The notes beneath the pieces were generated by a model. The model was not told the DNA's origin, did not search any database, and was given only the letters and a program-made list of their open reading frames with translations. 64,000 nt of DNA from Delphinus delphis (Eukaryota; Chordata; Mammalia; Artiodactyla; Delphinidae). Position numbers and translations under genes: made by a program. Each line of letters starts with the position of its first letter. Position 1 is the first letter of the stretch. Below, piece by piece: positions 24,929 to 37,363 of the stretch. The stretch lies in the NCBI RefSeq assembly GCF_949987515.2, contig NC_082701.1, forward strand, positions 38,395,755 through 38,459,754, written 5' to 3'.

Positions 24929-27691
24929 GTGGACACCTAGGAAGCTAGCGTGGGCACCCTGTTGCCGGCAGGAACACTGAGTAGCCCCAGGCGCACCTGG
25001 GTCTGCTAAGCAACATCCAGTCCCGTAGCCCTTTAGAGCCCCTCTGTGCATGCCGAGCGTAGGGAAACGCACTGCACTCACTTTTGGAGCGTCTTAATTT
25101 CCTCAGCACTCGCGCACGTTCGCGAACACCGTTCTGGCACGTCCCACATGGCGTAGAAGTCTTAGGCGTTGCCCTAGTCTGAGCTGCACTCAGAGTAACC
25201 CTCGGCTTCGCATTCCATCCAGGACCTCCTGCCTGAAGTCACCATGCCTCCTAGAGGAAGTCGGCTTGCGTTCTGACTGCAGTTTAAGTCCTGTTCTTCC
25301 TGTGGCACTGCAGGCTTTCGAATAGCCTAGGCCCAGAGGAGCAGCTACGGCGTTCCTTGGTTGAGGCAGTTCGCTTGATGCAGAACACCCTACTTCGAGA
25401 AGCTGATTCAGGGAAGGAAACACAGGGTAACCTGTGTCTCTTTGGACTTGTTAGAAACCACAGTGGGGTATGCTGAGTGTGCCCATGGAAATGGGGGCCT
25501 GCTGGAACTAGCCTTGCTTTCCCATTTTGAAGGCCGCATTCATGCTGCGTTGAAGCTGCCTGATATTCCCTGCACTTGATAGTCCTGTAAACACTGTAAG
25601 AATGCTTCTGGGGAGAAAATGAATTTGCTGTCTAAACCAGGTGCTTCCGTGACTGCGGTGTGGTCAGCCTGACAAGCTCTAGCACTGAAAGGAAACTCAA
25701 CGTGTGAACTTGCCTCCAGTTGAAGCCCTTAGTAGCCATGTAGATACGGAGGCCTACAGCTCTTTCCATGAGTTCTTAGTCGCTTATATGCTTTATTTTA
25801 AAGGAAGTACACTTCTGAGGACTCCTAATCCTCTCGGGTATGCATCATTTCCCCTCCAAGTTCACTGAGTACCTCCAGAGCCCTGTGGGCCTGCTGCGAA
25901 ACTTGCAGTCCCATTTGTTGATCCCTCGGAGGTCGTCTGTGCGTGCCTAGAGACGGGCAACACACCGTACGTTCCTTGATGAGAGCTACGTTTCCAGAGA
26001 CCTCGACCGGCCTCAGGACAACATTGCTGCTGAGTCCGAAGTGCCCAGGAAGACTTTGTCATGGCCCTGGTGTGAGCTGCCATGTGATAACACTCTGTTT
26101 TGAATGCTTCGAGGCTGTTTTGAATGCTTCGAGGCCCTCGTACCTGGAGTCACTCTGCTCGAGGAGAAAGTCAGCATCTTGCCATGCGGTGTCGCTGACG
26201 CCACACCCAGCAGAAACACATGCCTGGAAGTAAGGCCCTGATTTGCCGTGCAGAAGCGGAGGCGTGCAGCAGTTTCCATGAGCCGGTGGCCTGTGCTCTG
26301 CGTACCTTTAACGGCAGCACAGTTTTCTGGACACCTAGGAGGCTAGCGTGGGCACCCAGTTGCCGGCAGGAACACTGAGTACCCCCAGGCGCACCTGGGT
26401 CTGCTAAGCAACATCCAGTACCGTAGCCCTGTACAGCCCCTCTGTGCTTGCCGAGCGTAGGGAAACGCACTGCACTCTCTTTTGAGGCGTCTTAATTTCC
26501 TCAGCACTCGCGCACGTTTACGAACTCCGTTCTGGCACGTCCCACATGGCGTAGAAGTCTTAGGCATTGCCTTAGTCTGAGCAGCACTCAGAGTAACCCT
26601 CGGCTTCGCATTCCATCCAGGACCTCCTGCTTGAAATCACCGTGCCTCCTAGAGGAAGTCGGCTTGCGTTCTGACTGCAGTTTAAGTCCTTTTCTTCCTG
26701 CGGCCCTGCAGGCTTTTGAATAGCCACAGGCCCAGAGGAGCAGCTACGGCGTTCCTTGGTTGAGGCAGTTCGCTTGATGCAGAACACTCTACTTGGAGAA
26801 GCTGATTCAGGGAAAGACACACAGGGTAACCTGTGTCTCTTTGGACTTGTTAGAAACCACAGTGGGGTATGCTGAGTGTGCCCATGGAAACGGGGGCCTG
26901 CTGGAACTAGCCTTGCTTTCCCATTTTGAAGGCTGCATTCATGCTGCCTTGAAGCTGCCTGACATCCCCTGCTCTTGACAGGCCTGTAAACCCTGTAAGA
27001 ATGTTTCTGGGGAGAAAATGAATTTGCTATCTAAACCAGGTGCTTCTGCGCCTGCGGTGTGGTCACCCTGACAAGCTCTAGCGCTAAAAGGAAACTCAAC
27101 GTGTGAACTTGCCTCCAGTTTAGGCCCTTAGTACCCATGTAGATACGGAGGCATGCAGCTCTTTCCATGAGTTCTTAGTCGCTTATATGCTTTATTATAA
27201 AGGAAGAAAACTTCTGAGCGCTCCTAGGCCTCTCGTGTATGCATCATTTCCCCTCCAAGTTCACTGAGTACCTCCAGAGCCCTGTGGGCCGGCTGCGAAT
27301 CTTCCAGTCCCATTTGTTGATCCCTCGGAGGCCGTCTGTGCGTGCCTAGAGACGGGCAACACACTGTACGTTCCTTGAGGAGAGCTACATTTCCAGAGAC
27401 CTCGACCGGCCTCAGGACAACATTGCTGGTGAGTCCGAAGTGCCCAGGAAAACTTTGTCATGGCACTTGTGTGAGCTGCCCTGTGATAATACTCTGCTTT
27501 GACTGTTTCGAGGCCCTCGTACCTGCAGTCACTCTGCTCGAGGAGAAAGTCAGCATCTTGCCATGCGGTGTCGCTGACGCCACACCCAGCAGAAACACAT
27601 GCCTGGAAGTAAGGCCCTGATTTGCCGTGCAGAAGCGGAGGCGTGCAGCAGTTTCCATGAGCCGGTGGCCTGTGCTCTGCGTACCTTTAAC
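24929..27691 (+). repeat. D10 dimer (X 24929-26312, Y 26313-27691)
   Basis: Full-length unit. Private changes are A-to-G at 25122, C-to-T at 25492 (loss of a CpG) and C-to-G at 26795. The Y tail carries the same X-type bases as D9 but the rest of the unit differs from D9, which suggests the tail spread as a short tract. Confidence 0.95.
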
Positions 27692-30454
27692 GTGGACACC
27701 TAGGAAGCTAGCGTGGGCACCCTGTTGCCGGCAGGAACACTGAGTAGCCCCAGGCGCACCTGGGTCTGCTAAGCAACATCCAGTCCCGTAGCCCTTTAGA
27801 GCCCCTCTGTGCATGCCGAGCGTAGGGAAACGCACTGCACTCACTTTTGGAGCGTCTTAATTTCCTCAGCACTCGCGCACGTTCACGAACACCGTTCTGG
27901 CACGTCCCACATGGCGTAGAAGTCTTAGGCGTTGCCCTAGTCTGAGCTGCACTCAGAGTAACCCTCGGCTTCGCATTCCATCCAGGACCTCCTGCCTGAA
28001 GTCACCATGCCTCCTAGAGGAAGTCGGCTTGCGTTCTGACTGCAGTTTAAGTCCTGTTCTTCCTGTGGCACTGCAGGCTTTCGAATAGCCTAGGCCCAGA
28101 GGAGCAGCTACGGCGTTCCTTGGTTGAGGCAGTTCGCTTGATGCAGAACACCCTACTTCGAGAAGCTGATTCAGGGAAGGAAACACAGGGTAACCTGTGT
28201 CTCTTTGGACTTGTTAGAAACCACAGTGGGGTATGCTGAGTGTGCCCATGGAAACGGGGGCCTGCTGGAACTAGCCTTGCTTTCCCATTTTGAAGGCCGC
28301 ATTCATGCTGCGTTGAAGCTGCCTGATATTCCCTGCACTTGATAGTCCTGTAAACACTGTAAGAATGCTTCTGGGGAGAAAATGAATTTGCTGTCTAAAC
28401 CAGGTGCTTCCGTGACTGCGGTGTGGTCAGCCTGACAAGCTCTAGCACTGAAAGGAAACTCAACGTGTGAACTTGCCTCCAGTTGAAGCCCTTAGTAGCC
28501 ATGTAGATACGGAGGCCTACAGCTCTTTCCATGAGTTCTTAGTCGCTTATATGCTTTATTTTAAAGGAAGTACACTTCTGAGGACTCCTAATCCTCTCGG
28601 GTATGCATCATTTCCCCTCCAAGTTCACTGAGTACCTCCAGAGCCCTGTGGGCCTGCTGCGAAACTTGCAGTCCCATTTGTTGATCCCTCGGAGGTCGTC
28701 TGTGCGTGCCTAGAGACGGGCAACACACCGTACGTTCCTTGATGAGAGCTACGTTTCCAGAGACCTCGACCGGCCTCAGGACAACATTGCTGCTGAGTCC
28801 GAAGTGCCCAGGAAGACTTTGTCATGGCCCTGGTGTGAGCTGCCATGTGATAACACTCTGTTTTGAATGCTTCGAGGCTGTTTTGAATGCTTCGAGGCCC
28901 TCGTACCTGGAGTCACTCTGCTCGAGGAGAAAGTCAGCATCTTGCCATGCGGTGTCGCTGACGCCACACCCAGCAGAAACACATGCCTGGAAGTAAGGCC
29001 CTGATTTGCCGTGCAGAAGCGGAGGCGTGCAGCAGTTTCCATGAGCCGGTGGCCTGTGCTCTGCGTACCTTTAACGGCAGCACAGTTTTCTGGACACCTA
29101 GGAGGCTAGCGTGGGCACCCAGTTGCCGGCAGGAACACTGAGTACCCCCAGGCGCACCTGGGTCTGCTAAGCAACATCCAGTACCGTAGCCCTGTACAGC
29201 CCCTCTGTGCTGGCCGAGCGTAGGGAAACGCACTGCACTCTCTTTTGAGGCGTCTTAATTTCCTCAGCACTCGTGCACGTTTACGAACTCCGTTCTGGCA
29301 CGTCCCACATGGCGTAGAAGTCTTAGGCATTGCCTTAGTCTGAGCAGCACTCAGAGTAACCCTCGGCTTCGCATTCCATCCAGGACCTCCTGCTTGAAAT
29401 CACCGTGCCTCCTAGAGGAAGTCGGCTTGCGTTCTGACTGCAGTTTAAGTCCTTTTCTTCCTGCGGCCCTGCAGGCTTTTGAATAGCCACAGGCCCAGAG
29501 GAGCAGCTACGGCGTTCCTTGGTTGAGGCAGTTCGCTTGATGCAGAACACTCTACTTCGAGAAGCTGATTCAGGGAAAGACACACAGGGTAACCTGTGTC
29601 TCTTTGGACTTGTTAGAAACCACAGTGGGGTATGCTGAGTGTGCCCATGGAAACGGGGGCCTGCTGGAACTAGCCTTGCTTTCCCATTTTGAAGGCTGCA
29701 TTCATGCTGCCTTGAAGCTGCCTGACATCCCCTGCTCTTGACAGGCCTGTAAACCCTGTAAGAATGTTTCTGGGGAGAAAATGAATTTGCTATCTAAACC
29801 AGGTGCTTCTGCGCCTGCGGTGTGGTCAGCCTGACAAGCTCTAGCGCTAAAAGGAAACTCAACGTGTGAACTTGCCTCCAGTTTAGGCCCTTAGTACCCA
29901 TGTAGATACGGAGGCATGCAGCTCTTTCCATGAGTTCTTAGTCGCTTATATGCTTTATTATAAAGGAAGAAAACTTCTGAGCGCTCCTAGGCCTCTCGTG
30001 TATGCATCATTTCCCCTCCAAGTTCACTGAGTACCTCCAGAGCCCTGTGGGCCGGCTGCGAATCTTCCAGTCCCATTTGTTGATCCCTCGGAGGCCGTCT
30101 GTGCGTGCCTAGAGACGGGCAACACACTCTACGTTCCTTGAGGAGAGCTACATTTCCAGAGACCTCGACCGGCCTCAGGACAACATTGCTGGTGAGTCCG
30201 AAGTGCCCAGGAAAACTTTGTCATGGCACTTGTGTGAGCTGCCCTGTGATAATACTCTGCTTTGACTGTTTCGAGGCCCTCGTACCTGCAGTCACTCTGC
30301 TCGAGGAGAAAGTCAGCATCTTGCCATGCGGTGTCGCTGACGGCACACCCAGCAGAAACACATGCCTGGAAGTAAGGCCCTGATTTGCCGTGCAGAAGCG
30401 GAGGCGTGCAGCAGTTTCCATGAGCCGGTGGCCTGTGCTCTGCGTACCTTTAAC
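27692..30454 (+). repeat. D11 dimer (X 27692-29075, Y 29076-30454)
   Basis: Full-length unit. The Y has T-to-G at 29212 (gctggccgag), shared only with the next dimer D12. A private CpG transition lies at 29274 (tcgtgcacg for tcgcgcacg). Confidence 0.95.
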
Positions 30455-33217
30455 GTGGACACCTAGGAAGCTAGCGTGGGCACCCTGTTGCCGGCAGGAA
30501 CACTGAGTAGCCCCAGGCGCACCTGGGTCTGCTAAGCAACATCCAGTCCCGTAGCCCTTTAGAGCCCCTCTGTGCATGCCGAGCGTAGGGAAACGCACTG
30601 CACTCACTTTTGGAGCGTCTTAATTTCCTCAGCACTCGCGCACGTTCACGAACACCGTTCTGGCACGTCCCACATGGCGTAGAAGTCTTAGGCGTTGCCC
30701 TAGTCTGAGCTGCACTCAGAGTAACCCTCGGCTTCGCATTCCATCCAGGACCTCCTGCCTGAAGTCACCATGCCTCCTAGAGGAAGTCGGCTTGCGTTCT
30801 GACTGCAGTTTAAGTCCTGTTCTTCCTGTGGCACTGCAGGCTTTCGAATAGCCTAGGCCCAGAGGAGCAGCTACGGCGTTCCTTGGTTGAGGCAGTTCGC
30901 TTGATGCAGAACACCCTACTTCGAGAAGCTGATTCAGGGAAGGAAACACAGGGTAACCTGTGTCTCTTTGGACTTGTTAGAAACCACAGTGGGGTATGCT
31001 GAGTGTGCCCATGGAAACGGGGGCCTGCTGGAACTAGCCTTGCTTTCCCATTTTGAAGGCCGCATTCATGCTGCGTTGAAGCTGCCTGATATTCCCTGCA
31101 CTTGATAGTCCTGTAAACACTGTAAGAATGCTTCTGGGGAGAAAATGAATTTGCTGTCTAAACCAGGTGCTTCCGTGACTGCGGTGTGGTCAGCCTGACA
31201 AGCTCTAGCACTGAAAGGAAACTCAACGTGTGAACTTGCCTCCAGTTGAAGCCCTTAGTAGCCATGTAGATACGGAGGCCTACAGCTCTTTCCATGAGTT
31301 CTTAGTCGCTTATATGCTTTATTTTAAAGGAAGTACACTTCTGAGGACTCCTAATCCTCTCGGGTATGCATCATTTCCCCTCCAAGTTCACTGAGTACCT
31401 CCAGAGCCCTGTGGGCCTGCTGCGAAACTTCCAGTCCCATTTGTTGATCCCTCGGAGGTCGTCTGTGCGTGCCTAGAGACGGGCAACACACCGTACGTTC
31501 CTTGATGAGAGCTACGTTTCCAGAGACCTCGACCGGCCTCAGGACAACATTGCTGCTGAGTCCGAAGTGCCCAGGAAGACTTTGTCATGGCCCTGGTGTG
31601 AGCTGCCATGTGATAACACTCTGTTTTGAATGCTTCGAGGCTGTTTTGAATGCTTCGAGGCCCTCGTACCTGGAGTCACTCTGCTCGAGGAGAAAGTCAG
31701 CATCTTGCCATGCGGTGTCGCTGACGCCACACCCAGCAGAAACACATGCCTGGAAGTAAGGCCCTGATTTGCCGTGCAGAAGCAGAGGCGTGCAGCAGTT
31801 TCCATGAGCCGGTGGCCTGTGCTCTGCGTACCTTTAACGGCAGCACAGTTTTCTGGACACCTAGGAGGCTAGCGTGGGCACCCAGTTGCCGGCAGGAACA
31901 CTGAGTACCCCCAGGCGCACCTGGGTCTGCTAAGCAACATCCAGTACCGTAGCCCTGTACAGCCCCTCTGTGCTGGCCGAGCGTAGGGCAACGCACTGCA
32001 CTCTCTTTTGAGGCGTCTTAATTTCCTCAGCACTCGCGCACGTTTACGAACTCCGTTCTGGCACGTCCCACATGGCGTAGAAGTCTTAGGCATTGCCTTA
32101 GTCTGAGCAGCACTCAGAGTAACCCTCGGCTTCGCATTCCATCCAGGACCTCCTGCTTGAAATCACCGTGCCTCCTAGAGGAAGTCGGCTTGCGTTCTGA
32201 CTGCAGTTTAAGTCCTTTTCTTCCTGCGGCCCTGCAGGCTTTTGAATAGCCACAGGCCCAGAGGAGCAGCTACGGCGTTCCTTGGTTGAGGCAGTTCGCT
32301 TGATGCAGAACACTCTACTTCGAGAAGCTGATTCAGGGAAAGACACACAGGGTAACCTGTGTCTCTTTGGACTTGTTAGAAACCACAGTGGGGTATGCTG
32401 AGTGTGCCCATGGAAACGGGGGCCTGCTGGAACTAGCCTTGCTTTCCCATTTTGAAGGCTGCATTCATGCTGCCTTGAAGCTGCCTGACATCCCCTGCTC
32501 TTGACAGGCCTGTAAACCCTGTAAGAATGTTTCTGGGGAGAAAATGAATTTGCTATCTAAACCAGGTGCTTCTGCGCCTGCGGTGTGGTCAGCCTGACAA
32601 GCTCTAGCGCTAAAAGGAAACTCAACGTGTGAACTTGCCTCCAGTTTAGGCCCTTAGTACCCATGTAGATACGGAGGCATGCAGCTCTTTCCATGAGTTC
32701 TTAGTCGCTTATATGCTTTATTATAAAGGAAGAAAACTTCTGAGTGCTCCTAGGCCTCTCGTGTATGCATCATTTCCCCTCCAAGTTCACTGAGTACCTC
32801 CAGAGCCCTGTGGGCCGGCTGCGAATCTTCCAGTCCCATTTGTTGATCCCTCGGAGGCCGTCTGTGCGTGCCTAGAGACGGGCAACACACCGTACGTTCC
32901 TTGAGGAGAGCTACATTTCCAGAGACCTCGACCGGCCTCAGGACAACATTGCTGGTGAGTCCGAAGTGCCCAGGAAAACTTTGTCATGGCACTTGTGTGA
33001 GCTGCCCTGTGATAATACTCTGCTTTGACTGTTTCGAGGCCCTCGTACCTGCAGTCACTCTGCTCGAGGAGAAAGTCAGCATCTTGCCATGCGGTGTCGC
33101 TGACGGCACACCCAGCAGAAACACATGCCTGGAAGTAAGGCCCTGATTTGCCGTGCAGAAGCGGAGGCGTGCAGCAGTTTCCATGAGCCGGTGGCCTGTG
33201 CTCTGCGTACCTTTAAC
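30455..33217 (+). repeat. D12 dimer (X 30455-31838, Y 31839-33217)
   Basis: Full-length unit, last before the break in alternation. It shares gctggccgag with D11. Private CpG transitions are at 31784 (gcagagg for gcggagg) and 32745 (gagtgctcc). The Y has the X-type base C at 32891 (cacaccgtacg). Confidence 0.95.
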
Positions 33218-34596
33218 GGCAGCACAGTTTTCTGGACACCTAGGAGGCTAGCGTGGGCACCCAGTTGCCGGCAGGAACACTGAGTACCCCCAGGCGCACC
33301 TGGGTCTGCTAAGCAACATCCAGTACCGTAGCCCTGTACAGCCCCTCTGTGCTTGCCGAGCGTAGGGCAACGCACTGCACTCTCTTTTGAGGCGTCTTAA
33401 TTTCCTCAGCACTCGCGCACGTTTACGAACTCCGTTCTGGCACGTCCCACATGGCGTAGAAGTCTTAGGCATTGCCTTAGTCTGAGCAGCACTCAGAGTA
33501 ACCCTCGGCTTCGCATTCCATCCAGGACCTCCTGCTTGAAATCACCGTGCCTCCTAGAGGAAGTCGGCTTGCGTTCTGACTGCAGTTTAAGTCCTTTTCT
33601 TCCTGCGGCCCTGCAGGCTTTTGAATAGCCACAGGCCCAGAGGAGCAGCTACGGCGTTCCTTGGTTGAGGCAGTTCGCTTGATGCAGAACACTCTACTTC
33701 GAGAAGCTGATTCAGGGAAAGACACACAGGGTAACCTGTGTCTCTTTGGACTTGTTAGAAACCACAGTGGGGTATGCTGAGTGTGCCCATGGAAACGGGG
33801 GCCTGCTGGAACTAGCCTTGCTTTCCCATTTTGAAGGCTGCATTCATGCTGCCTTGAAGCTGCCTGACATCCCCTGCTCTTGACAGGTCTGTAAACCCTG
33901 TAAGAATGTTTCTGGGGAGAAAATGAATTTGCTATCTAAACCAGGTGCTTCTGCGCCTGCGGTGTGGTCAGCCTGACAAGCTCTAGCGCTAAAAGGAAAC
34001 TCAACGTGTGAACTTGCCTCCAGTTTAGGCCCTTAGTACCCATGTAGATACGGAGGCATGCAGCTCTTTCCATGAGTTCTTAGTCGCTTATATGCTTTAT
34101 TATAAAGGAAGAAAACTTCTGAGGACTCCTAGGCCTCTCGTGTATGCATCATTTCCCCTCCAAGTTCACTGAGTACCTCCAGAGCCCTGTGGGCCGGCTG
34201 CGAATCTTCCAGTCCCATTTGTTGATCCCTCGGAGGCCGTCTGTGCGTGCCTAGAGACGGGCAACACACTGTACGTTCCTTGAGGAGAGCTACATTTCCA
34301 GAGACCTCGACCGGCCTCAGGACAACATTGCTGGTGAGTCCGAAGTGCCCAGGAAAACTTTGTCATGGCACTTGTGTGAGCTGCCCTGTGATAATACTCT
34401 GCTTTGACTGTTTCGAGGCCCTCGTACCTGCAGTCACTCTGCTCGAGGAGAAAGTCAGCATCTTGCCATGCGGTGTCGCTGACGGCACACCCAGCAGAAA
34501 CACATGCCTGGAAGTGAGGCCCTGATTTGCCGTGCAGAAGCGGAGGCGTGCAGCAGTTTCCATGAGCCGGTGGCCTGTGCTCTGCGTACCTTTAAC
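33218..34596 (+). repeat. Supernumerary Y monomer breaking the X-Y alternation (1379 bp)
   Basis: An X should begin at 33218, but the 14-bp Y insertion is present there and the Y markers continue to 34596, so two Y monomers (31839-33217 and 33218-34596) stand in tandem. Length and junction are exact, with no lost or added base. C-to-T at 33888 (aggtctg) is shared with the Y of D13 (36651), which places the source of this extra copy near D13. The likely origin is unequal exchange between out-of-register Y monomers, or equivalently loss of one X from a longer run. A misassembly is the main alternative. Confidence 0.93.
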
Positions 34597-37363
34597 GTGG
34601 ACACCTAGGAAGCTAGCGTGGGCACCCTGTTGCCGGCAGGAACACTGAGTAGCCCCAGGCGCACCTGGGTCTGCTAAGCAACATCCAGTCCCGTAGCCCT
34701 TTAGAGCCCCTCTGTGCATGCCGAGCGTAGGGAAACGCACTGCACTCACTTTTGGAGCGTCTTAATTTCCTCAGCACTCGCGCACGTTCACGAACACCGT
34801 TCTGGCACGTCCCACATGGCGTAGAAGTCTTAGGCGTTGCCCTAGTCTGAGCTGCACTCAGAGTAACCCTCGGCTTCGCATTCCATCCAGGACCTCCTGC
34901 CTGAAGTCACCATGCCTCCTAGAGGAAGTCGGCTTGCGTTCTGACTGCAGTTTAAGTCCTGTTCTTCCTGTGGCACTGCAGGCTTTCGAATAGCCTAGGC
35001 CCAGAGGAGCAGCTACGGCGTTCCTTGGTTGAGGCAGTTCGCTTGATGCAGAACACCCTACTTCGAGAAGCTGATTCAGGGAAGGAAACACAGGGTAACC
35101 TGTGTCTCTTTGGACTTGTTAGAAACCACAGTGGGGTATGCTGAGTGTGCCCATGGAAACGGGGGCCTGCTGGAACTAGCCTTGCTTTCCCATTTTGAAG
35201 GCCGCATTCATGCTGCGTTGAAGCTGCCTGATATTCCCTGCACTTGATAGTCCTGTAAACACTGTAAGAATGCTTCTGGGGAGAAAATGAATTTGCTGTC
35301 TAAACCAGGTGCTTCCGTGACTGCGGTGTGGTCAGCCTGACAAGCTCTAGCACTGAAAGGAAACTCAACGTGTGAACTTGCCTCCAGTTGAAGCCCTTAG
35401 TAGCCATGTAGATACGGAGGCCTACAGCTCTTTCCATGAGTTCTTAGTCGCTTATATGCTTTATTTTAAAGGAAGTACACTTCTGAGGACTCCTAGTCCT
35501 CTCGGGTATGCATCATTTCCCCTCCAAGTTCACTGAGTACCTCCAGAGCCCTGTGGGCCTGCTGCGAAACTTCCAGTCCCATTTGTTGATCCCTCGGAGG
35601 TCGTCTGTGCGTGCCTAGAGACGGGCAACACACCGTACGTTCCTTGATGAGAGCTACGTTTCCAGAGACCTCGACCGGCCTCAGGACAACATTGCTGCTG
35701 AGTCCGAAGTGCCCAGGAAGACTTTGTCATGGCCCTGGTGTGAGCTGCCATGTGATAACACTCTGTTTTGAATGCTTCGAGGCTGTTTTGAATGCTTCGA
35801 GGCCCTCGTACCTGGAGTCACTCTGCTCGAGGAGAAAGTCAGCATCTTGCCATGCGGTGTCGCTGACGCCACACCCAGCAGAAACACATGCCTGGAAGTA
35901 AGGCCCTGATTTGCCGTGCAGAAGCGGAGGCGTGCAGCAGTTTCCATGAGCCGGTGGCCTGTGCTCTGCGTACCTTTAACGGCAGCACAGTTTTCTGGAC
36001 ACCTAGGAGGCTAGCGTGGGCACCCAGTTGCCGGCAGGAACACTGAGTACCCCCAGGCGCACCTGGGTCTGCTAAGCAACATCCAGTACCGTAGCCCTGT
36101 ACAGCCCCTCTGTGCTTGCCGAGCGTAGGGCAACGCACTGCACTCTCTTTTGAGGCGTCTTAATTTCCTCAGCACTCGCGCACGTTTACGAACTCCGTTC
36201 TGGCACGTCCCACATGGCGTAGAAGTCTTAGGCATTGCCTTAGTCTGAGCAGCACTCAGAGTAACCCTCGGCTTCGCATTCCATCCAGGACCTCCTGCTT
36301 GAAATCACCGTGCCTCCTAGAGGAAGTCGGCTTGCGTTCTGACTGCAGTTTAAGTCCTTTTCTTCCTGCGGCCCTGCAGGCTTTTGAATAGCCACAGGCC
36401 CAGAGGAGCAGCTACGGCGTTCCTTGGTTGAGGCAGTTCGCTTGATGCAGAACACTCTACTTCGAGAAGCTGATTCAGGGAAAGACACACAGGGTAACCT
36501 GTGTCTCTTTGGACTTGTTAGAAACCACAGTGGGGTATGCTGAGTGTGCCCATGGAAACGGGGGCCTGCTGGAACTAGCCTTGCTTTCCCATTTTGAAGG
36601 CTGCATTCATGCTGCCTTGAAGCTGCCTGACATCCCCTGCTCTTGACAGGTCTGTAAACACTGTAAGAATGTTTCTGGGGAGAAAATGAATTTGCTATCT
36701 AAACCAGGTGCTTCTGCGCCTGCGGTGTGGTCAGCCTGACAAGCTCTAGCGCTAAAAGGAAACTCAACGTGTGAACTTGCCTCCAGTTTAGGCCCTTAGT
36801 ACCCATGTAGATACGGAGGCATGCAGCTCTTTCCATGAGTTCTTAGTCGCTTATATGCTTTATTATAAAGGAAGAAAACTTCTGAGGACTCCTAGGCCTC
36901 TCGTGTATGCATCATTTCCCCTCCAAGTTCACTGAGTACCTCCAGAGCCCTGTGGGCCGGCTGCGAATCTTCCAGTCCCATTTGTTGATCCCTCGGAGGC
37001 CGTCTGTGCGTGCCTAGAGACGGGCAACACACTGTACGTTCCTTGAGGAGAGCTACATTTCCAGAGACCTCGACCGGCCTCAGGACAACATTGCTGGTGA
37101 GTCCGAAGTGCCCAGGAAAACTTTGTCATGGCACTTGTGTGAGCTGCCCTGTGATAATACTCTGCTTTGACTGTTTCGAGGCCCTTGTACCTGCAGTCAC
37201 TCTGCTCGAGGAGAAAGTCAGCATCTTGCCATGCGGTGTCGCTGACGGCACACCCAGCAGAAACACATGCCCAGCAGAAAGTAAGGCCCTGATTTGCCGT
37301 GCAGAAGCGGAGGCGTGCAGCAGTTTCCATGAGCCGGTGGCCTGTGCTCTGCGTACCTTTAAC
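34597..37363 (+). repeat. D13 dimer, 4 bp long (X 34597-35980, Y 35981-37363)
   Basis: The X is standard. The Y is 1383 bp because bases after 37270 are replaced by a second copy of the neighbouring string cccagcagaaa (see the separate entry). The Y also has C-to-T at 37186, a CpG loss, and an X-like gtaaacactg just after the shared T at 36651. The +4 shift opens long apparent frames on both strands (36929-37516 minus, 37010-37375 plus) that exist in no other dimer. Confidence 0.95.
37253..37280 (+). repeat. Templated micro-duplication in the D13 Y monomer
   Basis: The 11-base string cccagcagaaa stands at 37253-37263 and again at 37270-37280. In every other Y, the second position reads cctggaa instead, so six bases (ctggaa) have been replaced by ten copied from 17 bp upstream, a net gain of 4 bp. 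It looks like a short slip or template switch during repair or replication. Confidence 0.9.
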
